A DNA stretch of 64,000 nucleotides from positions 62,001-126,000 of the forward strand of contig NW_020290034.1 in assembly GCF_003144195.1 (NCBI RefSeq). Reading direction: 5' to 3'. Under the pieces are notes generated by a model, which saw only the letters and a list, made by a program, of their open reading frames with translations, did no database searches and was not told where the DNA came from. The stretch is from Ceraceosorus guamensis. Taxonomy: Eukaryota; Basidiomycota; Exobasidiomycetes; Ceraceosorales; Ceraceosoraceae. Shown piece after piece: positions 58,088 through 64,000 of the stretch (its first letter is position 1; each line of letters begins with the position of its first letter). Made by a program: the position numbers and the translations under genes.

Positions 58088-59655
58088 ATGACCTCGGTCG
58101 CACCCTCACAAGCGCCCAGCTCCTCACCTTTTGCCGATGCAGCCGCATCTGTAAGTAGGCTGAGCTCGTCAGCCGGCCCCTCTTCCGGTCCATCTGCCAG
58201 CCTCGAAGGGCTGCGAATGAAGCGTGAGCACTTGCTCGGCGATCTAAAGCCAAATTCCGCGCATGATTGACACCTTCGCCTCTGCCAAAAATCTGCAGTG
58301 GCCTCGTTGAAAGCACAGAGAGCTTCTTTGAGGTTGGAATTGGAATCCGTCAAATCTGCGCCCATTCCTACTTCTTCACTTGGCAAAAAGGACTCGCCGG
58401 AAGAACAGTCTTTGGCAGAACAGCTTGCTCAGGCTGAAGAGAGTCTGGTGCTTTGCAGAACGCTTGGTTGGACTTGCTTTTTGGTCGACCTCTCGCCTGG
58501 AAGGAGGGCCAAGTCGCTGACGGGAGGTGGACACGTCGGCATCGGAGCGAGAATGGAAGCATTTGTGAATGGTGAGTCTTTGACGACTGATCAGTAAGCA
58601 ATCCGCAATGGTCCACGTGCCCGTGAAACCGTCGATGCCGAAGAGGCGTGGTGCAAGCTTCAGTGATATCGCAGACGAAAGCTGACCTTGGCCAACCTGG
58701 CGCTTTCAAGGTCGCTTTCACAGCCCACACTATCTCTTGTTTGGTCGAACACCTCCCCCAGTCGAAGCGAGAATAACATCATCCACGATAGAGAGCTCTT
58801 CACGAAGCTCTGGCGCTCAAGTCAGCTCAGCAGCAGGACCGTTCAGATTGTTGAGGCACACTCTGCCGAGCTGCATACCTCTCGCTCAGCTGGTCGACGA
58901 GTTTCTGCCGACATCTTCCGCACCGCCGCAAGATGAAGACGAGCTGATGCAGGGATGGAATTTGGTCGGGTCTCTGAATGCGATCGGCGGAGGAATAGAT
59001 GTGAGCATGGGATTGGCAGGAGTGTGCGAGAGAGAAGACGGAATTCTGCGCTGATCGCTATCACTTGGTCCTGTTGCAGACTTTCTTAAGTGCCGTGCAT
59101 GCGTACTTGCAAGCATTCGTGTCACGAAGGCAGGCATTCGCGTCTGTATCGGCACAGGAAGATCTGGATGGGGACTACTACCCCCCCGAAGGATACGCAT
59201 CGGCCTCGTATACTTCTCTGCGGCTTGAAGCAGTGATAGATGAGAAGGATGCGGATGCACTGGCAGTCGAGAGCGCGCTCGGTGTAGCAGGCGAGCAAGA
59301 ATCCGCAAAGAGGTCGAGACCCACCGCTCCGTCTAGACATGTCAGAGTGGACATTCGCCTGACGCCACTCTCGGACAGATTGGAAAAGCAGCAAGATCAT
59401 CCACCCAAGCATGCTGGGGACACTGCCGAGGCTACGCTGCGGGACGCTTCGCATGGAGTCGGCGGTAGCATCAGCGTGTTCATCGTCGATCCCACCGCTT
59501 CTCGCAGCCTCCGAGCGCAGAGACGTGCAGACCTCGAGGCTTTGTTCTTCAAGAGGGAGGATGATGAAGACGCGGATACAGGCTCTCGCGACGCGCCAGG
59601 TTTCGATCAAGCCTTTCATCAAGTCTTGCGAACCATCAGAGCTGAGATCAATTGA
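58088..59655 (+). CDS. MCM21: CENP-O / Mcm21-like kinetochore protein
   Basis: Inner-kinetochore (COMA/CCAN) subunit, 424 residues. Exons are 58088-58223, 58299-58571, 58711-59000 and 59080-59655. A Ser/Ala-rich head leads into a coiled coil spanning the first intron (LRMKLASLKAQRASLRLELE) and continuing with AEQLAQAEESLVL. The RWD-like part begins RTLGWTCFLVDLSPG. The strongest family element is FRLLRHTLPSCIPLAQLVDE, the arginine-histidine-threonine-leucine-proline strand of CENP-O, followed by a long helix TFLSAVHAYLQAFVSRRQAF where CENP-O has its leucine-rich arginine helix. The final 120 residues include VRVDIRLTPLSDRL and GSISVFIVDP. The family evolves fast, so the call rests on that element and the domain order. 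Confidence 0.75.
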
Positions 59656-60617
59656 AAATGCAATACTGTGCTGATGGGACGCCGAAGGGTCTTCATCTTC
59701 ATGAACCCTGCGGTGGTGTCACCTCTTCGCTATCTGCGTCCCTCTCTAAATTCGGTGTCTGTCTGTCTGCTATGACATCTATCTGGTTCTGACCTTTGAA
59801 CCCCGCTTATGCCGAGCAAGCGCGTGAATGCAAGGGCTGTTGCCCGCGAAGAGGACAAGGTCGCCAAGACCGAGATCGTCGCATCCGAGTGGAATGTCCG
59901 ACTTCTGACGAGCTATTCACAGTAAGAGGCACAGCAGTGATGATGATGCTCATCCATGCTCTCGAATGCTGTTGATGATTGTGGAGTTGCAACAGACTTT
60001 GGACGCTCAGGTAGCTCGAGCCTAGGAGCTTACCGCATGGGAGTCTTCAACGAAGCACAGGCATACGCATTGACTGGCAACAAGATGGGGAAAAAATCAT
60101 CAATGTCAAACCGAAAGGATGCAATGGTGGTGGAGCGGCGAGAGCGAATGGGATAGTACTGTATGTAGAAATGATCAAACCTGCATGCGAGTGCAAACAG
60201 AAACCGTGGCCTGGAGAAGGACAAGTGGATTTGAACAAGCTAGTTGTTTTCAAGAAGCGAAGGAAAAGAGAGAAAAGGCGAGCCTCAAGGGTACCGAGAG
60301 TGCCTATGATGAGATAGACTGTACAGTTGCGTGTCGACCGACGGGTAGCAGATAGATTGGAAATCTTCAGCCATCTCCCCGGTCGCGGAGAGCTGCTGCT
60401 AAAAAGTAGCGATACCGAGTCGAAAGAGTGTGGTGCGGCGAGCCTCGTGTACAAATGCTGGTGAGAATCCGCAGAGATCGGTCGTTGAAAACGAGTGTTG
60501 TTGTACAGCTCCATGGGCGGATGAGAGATAGATCGGCGTGCGAGCGCGCTGAGAGTAAAGCGATGGCAAGACCCAATGTTGAGTGTCGCTCAGTCTTGAT
60601 TCATCACGAACCAAAGC
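59656..60617. other. intergenic between convergent genes
   Basis: 3' regions of the CENP-O-like and C2H2 genes. A 38-codon open frame at 59809-59925 (MPSKRVNARAVAREEDKV at its start) looks protein-like but has no family match that I know. Confidence 0.5.
59809..59925 (+). other. small open reading frame, doubtful
   Basis: A 38-residue frame with balanced charged composition (start MPSKRVNARAV, end RLLTSYSQ) 150 bases beyond the CENP-O stop. It has no recognisable domain and lies in a presumed 3' untranslated region. Listed only as a candidate. Confidence 0.12.
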
Positions 60618-63592
60618 CTAGTGACCAGGGTCATTGAGAAGCGTCGCGAAGCTGTGGCGCATCGCACCCGTGCTAGATTCTCTTCTGCTCGGAAGGGTGC
60701 GATCTGATGGAGCAGGTGAGGCTGCTGTCTCGGTCTCGCCGTCAGAGACGGCCTCGGGCGACAGAGCCTGGAGAGTTGTTTGTTGCATTTGCGCAGCTTG
60801 TGGACGCGAAGAGATCCTTGCAGGAAAGAAGGCAGGCGCTGCCGACGAGTCGGGATTGGGATGGTCACGGCGGCCCGGGGGCAACGGAGCCGAAAAGGAT
60901 GGCGTGGGCTTGGCAGAATGCGCCAAAGGCTCGCCCAAAGGACGATATCGCTGACGATCGTAGTCCTCGTCGCCTTCGCCCGAAGATCCTGATAGATTGC
61001 GCTCGCGGCTAGACACCTGCCGTCCATAGCCCGTCGCGCCAGGCCAGTGCTGTGCGGCAAGTGACGCGCGGGAACCCTGCTCGTATGCGGAGCGACTCAG
61101 AGGTGGATGCGCTCGATGGGTCGCGAGAGCGAAGGGCGGTTGCTCGACACTGGTCTGGGCCCGGTGAGCCCCATCTGGCCTAGCCATGTATACGCCTTGC
61201 TGTTGTGCAGCGAAAGGAGGCGCGTGCTGCGAGGCGGAAGGTCTTTGTGAAGCGCCAGCCTTACCGTCGCCATTTGTCTCGCCGGCAGCATGGTGAGCTT
61301 TCTGGTGCCGACGCAGATTGGAGTGCACGCTGAAGCATCTTCCACATCCAACTTCCTTGCACACAAACGGCTTCTCGCCAGTATGGCTGCGCGCAGAAAA
61401 AGAAAGTGGCATTGGTCAGTCTGTAAGGTCTGCCTCTTGTTGTGCACTCTAACTCACGAGTGCTCATGGATGCGTAGGCTAGAGGGACGGCTGAAGCGCT
61501 TGAAGCACCACACGCACATGTACTTCAAAGTGCCGGGCGCGATAGTACCGCCGGGAGCCGCGGGCATTCGTCCTGCAGATGAGCTCGAGGACAAGCCTCC
61601 GGACGAGTCCGGGCGACGGACCGCGACGGCGCCGGGCCCAGAGTGTGACTGCATCTGAGCAGTGTGCCGGAGGTCTTGTGAGTAGCTTCTATGCATGCCT
61701 CGAGGGATGGTGCGTGGGTGGTCCACATCCATGGAGAAGGGAGGATCGGCGGATGAGTGGTGAGGTGAGTACTCATGTTCTTGTGGCCCGCGCATGCTTT
61801 GATGGGCCGCCCAGCCGCCGCGTTCGGGGAATTCAAAGTGCGCCGACGTGTGTGGAAGGCGGTGCTGTTGATGAGCCGATGAGGAGGGCAGAGGTGCGAT
61901 GGGACGGCCGGACGTTGTCATGGTCTGAGCCCTGGGTCTTGGTACGCCTGAGCGGAGATCTTCGCCCATCGCCATTGTTCCTTCAGGCCAGCCTTGTGGA
62001 GCCCACATGCTTTGGTGGCGAGCGCGTTGAGCATCTCTGGCGGGCTCAGGAGGTCGTAATGCTGCGGATCTGCTGGCCAACTCGTCGTGCGGCCTGTCTT
62101 GGCCCCCTTCCATGTACACGTTTGGAGGCGGCTTGCCGACCGATGCGTGCATGCCGGGAAGCTCGAAGCTTTCCTGTGTCGAGCTTCGGCTATGCAGACC
62201 GCTAGGACCGCCAAAGGGACTAACCACGTCAGAGCGAGAAGAGCTCCACGTAGAGCTTGACGACCCGTAGCCTTGTGGATGGTGGCGAAAGGGTACGCTT
62301 GAGGGCTTGCTCTCCAGCGAGGAGATGCGGGACCTGTCGAGATGATGTGGAAGCTGTGGAACCGACGTAGGATAGCCTATGTGCTCGCGGGACCCGCTGT
62401 CATAGCGTTGACGGTGCAGCTGCTCAGCACGAGCGTCGCTAGCGGCACGCCTCGCATTGGAGAAAGCCGTGGGTGAAGCTGTCTGGTTGGGCATTCGGTC
62501 GCCGTGTGTCGTAGCAGCGGCGGTGACCACTGCTCTGGGAGTGTCGTACGGACCGCGACGAGGGGTCGGCACAGCAGGGCCATCGTGAGTTGCGACAAGC
62601 GTTGGCGCTGCGTAGACACGAGATGGAAGATCAGGGGGCTCATCCAGAGCACCTAGAGTATGTCGTCGACGGCCTGACGGGGCGCCTGCGTGGGTCATGC
62701 CGCCCTCGGCATCGGGCGTGCAAGGATCGTTTCCGAAACGTTTTCTTGAGCGATCGCCGGCTTGACTGATTTGCCGATGAGGTGTGGTTGGGCTGTCCAC
62801 GATAGGGAGAGCTTGCGTCACAAACATCGGCGACGGGTCTGAGATTGTTACCACATGATGAGCAGGTGAGCGCTGTTGTGGATGAGCCCTGACGACAGAT
62901 CGGTCGTCTGGCCAAGGTGAAAGCGGTGCAACGCGGGGCAACGTCTTGTCCTGCGAAGCGATTTGCGGCTGAAATCTCTCTTCACGAACGCGATCGGAAA
63001 GGCCGGGGGCGGGGAAAGCCGGATCAGCAGAAGCAGGCTGCGGCGCATCCAAGCGGGACCTGAAGTCGACATCCTCTAACGCAAAGAAAAAGACAGCAAG
63101 GGATGAGCAGGTATTCACACCACAGGCGTCATCACGATGTGCAGGTCTGCATCGAAAACGAGAAGCCACCGAGAAAGAGGAGACCTGCTAAAGATTTCAC
63201 ACCAAGCAAAACCACCGCAGTCATCACGGACAATTTTGCCTGAACTTACCGGATTGATTAAGGGCGAGAAGGTGCTTGATGCTCGGGAGGTTCTGCGTGG
63301 GCGGTGGAAGAGATTGCGCATGTTGACTCGGGTCCGCATCCTCCGTACTCCTGCTTAACCCCAGCATGGATTCCGCGGCGCTATTCTCGGCTGCGTGCAT
63401 AGCCTCATGTTTGGTGTCTTTGAACGGGATCGCCATCTGGCTTGAAGAGGGCTGGGATCGAGCTGAGGCGAGATGTGGTGGCATCGAATGCGTCACAGGG
63501 AAGGGTATGCCGCGGCTCGAAACGCTGTCGGGCGGAGGCAGTCGCCCCGCAAATGGCACGATGCGCTGACCTTCGTGTCGATCAGGCGGCAT
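60618..63592 (-). CDS. two-finger C2H2 transcription factor
   Basis: Predicted nuclear DNA-binding protein of 909 residues. Exons are 63250-63592, 61458-63075 and 60618-61386. Two adjacent C2H2 fingers are formed across the second intron. Finger 1 has Cys-X2-Cys and ends in His-X3/4-His (YMCVWCFKRFSRPSSLRIHE). The linker is SHTGEKPF. Finger 2 is VCKEVGCGRCFSVHSNLRRH with the final His in QKAHH. The linker and finger order resemble fungal regulators of the Rsv/StuA-independent C2H2 type, but I do not assign a named orthologue. The long N-terminal 630 residues are rich in Ser, Pro, His and Arg with no other domain; the C-terminal part after the fingers is also disordered. The start at 63592 is the first Met in frame after a stop; an upstream exon is possible. 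Confidence 0.8.
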
Positions 63593-64000
63593 ACCCTATA
63601 GCGCGACCGCAGAGTGATGGCACGAGTGGCCAAGCTCGACGCGAAGGTGGGCGTTGGGAGAATGCGGGCTGGATGGATAGGGCGGATGCGAGACAGAGCC
63701 AAGCTATCTTTCGACGAGAAGCTGAAGAGTTGCTGAAGGTAACGGGCGAGCTGGTCTTTGAGAATGACGGTCGGAAGAATGGTTTGATGGATGGATGGAT
63801 GGATGGATGGATGGATGACGAAAAGCCGAAAGGCGGATTGCTCGCAGAGCGGTTGGAAAGCGAAGGGTGAGGGCCTGGCGATCTCGAGCTTCAGAGTGCT
63901 TCAGAGTGCGGGGAACAACGGGATTGTTGTAGTCGTCAGAGTCGTCGCTGGCGAAGGAAGGCTGGGTTTGCGCAATTCGGATGACAAGGTCGCTTACGCT
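63593..64000. other. upstream region of the C2H2 gene with GATG repeat
   Basis: Probable promoter and leader of the C2H2 gene. It contains a (GATG)8 run. No other gene is seen before the window ends. Confidence 0.55.
63786..63817 (+). repeat. (GATG)8 microsatellite
   Basis: Eight tandem GATG units about 200 bases upstream of the C2H2 start codon. Confidence 0.93.

Noticed and set aside
1-64000. Biosynthetic cluster or mobile element
   Set aside because: No core synthase, transposase, reverse transcriptase or long terminal repeats were found; gene neighbours are unrelated housekeeping functions.

Overview
The window is nuclear DNA of a filamentous or yeast-like basidiomycete, most likely a smut-lineage fungus (Ustilaginomycotina). 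The evidence is dense protein-coding genes on both strands, short introns (mostly 60-130 bases, GT...AG with a CTGAC/CTAAC-like branch site), GC-rich codon use, long low-complexity Ser/Ala/Pro tails, and intergenic DNA sprinkled with TCACGACTC and ATTCGTGATT words that I associate with smut genomes. The lineage call is inference; the fungal call is firm. I see no mobile element, virus copy, CRISPR array, rRNA or tRNA gene.

Eighteen protein genes could be resolved, most with a full exon model worked out by hand from splice sites, phase and family alignment. From left to right: the end of a PQ-loop membrane protein (1-902, +); a CON7-like C2H2 transcription factor (1948-3748, -); a secreted carboxylesterase (6012-8334, -); an HMT1/ABCB6-type ABC half-transporter (10430-14358, +); the tRNA-binding cofactor ARC1 (14588-16293, -); the very-long-chain 3-ketoacyl-CoA reductase (19516-20872, +); the MICOS subunit MIC19 (21528-22487, -); a secreted protein of unknown function (24770-25718, +); the V-ATPase assembly factor VMA12 (26140-27354, -); a very large inositol-polyphosphate 5-phosphatase (28196-33707, -); a KAR9-like protein ending in a GAS2 domain (34521-37984, -); glucosidase II alpha (38893-42291, +); Arp2/3 subunit ARPC4 (42984-44012, +); ATG6/Beclin (44769-46434, -); glycogen branching enzyme (47758-50506, +); a secreted GMC oxidoreductase (51045-53443, -); a CENP-O/Mcm21 kinetochore protein (58088-59655, +); and a two-finger C2H2 protein (60618-63592, -).

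The genes do not form a pathway cluster. They are mostly conserved housekeeping functions: ER lipid and glycoprotein processing, mitochondrial cristae, V-ATPase assembly, actin and microtubule cytoskeleton, autophagy, glycogen and kinetochore. Two secreted enzymes and one secreted unknown are mixed in. Long gene-free stretches lie at 3.7-6.0, 8.3-10.4, 16.3-19.5, 22.5-24.8 and 53.4-58.1 kb.

The most interesting items are the KAR9 plus GAS2 architecture (a possible single-chain microtubule linker), the phosphatase domain split by hundreds of low-complexity residues and closed by a 40-base microexon, the ARPC4 gene whose start codon is cut off from the rest by an intron and whose last two coding exons are 13 and 9 bases, a GC-AG intron in the esterase, and the dispersed intergenic words. 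I did not find a clear new multi-gene system.
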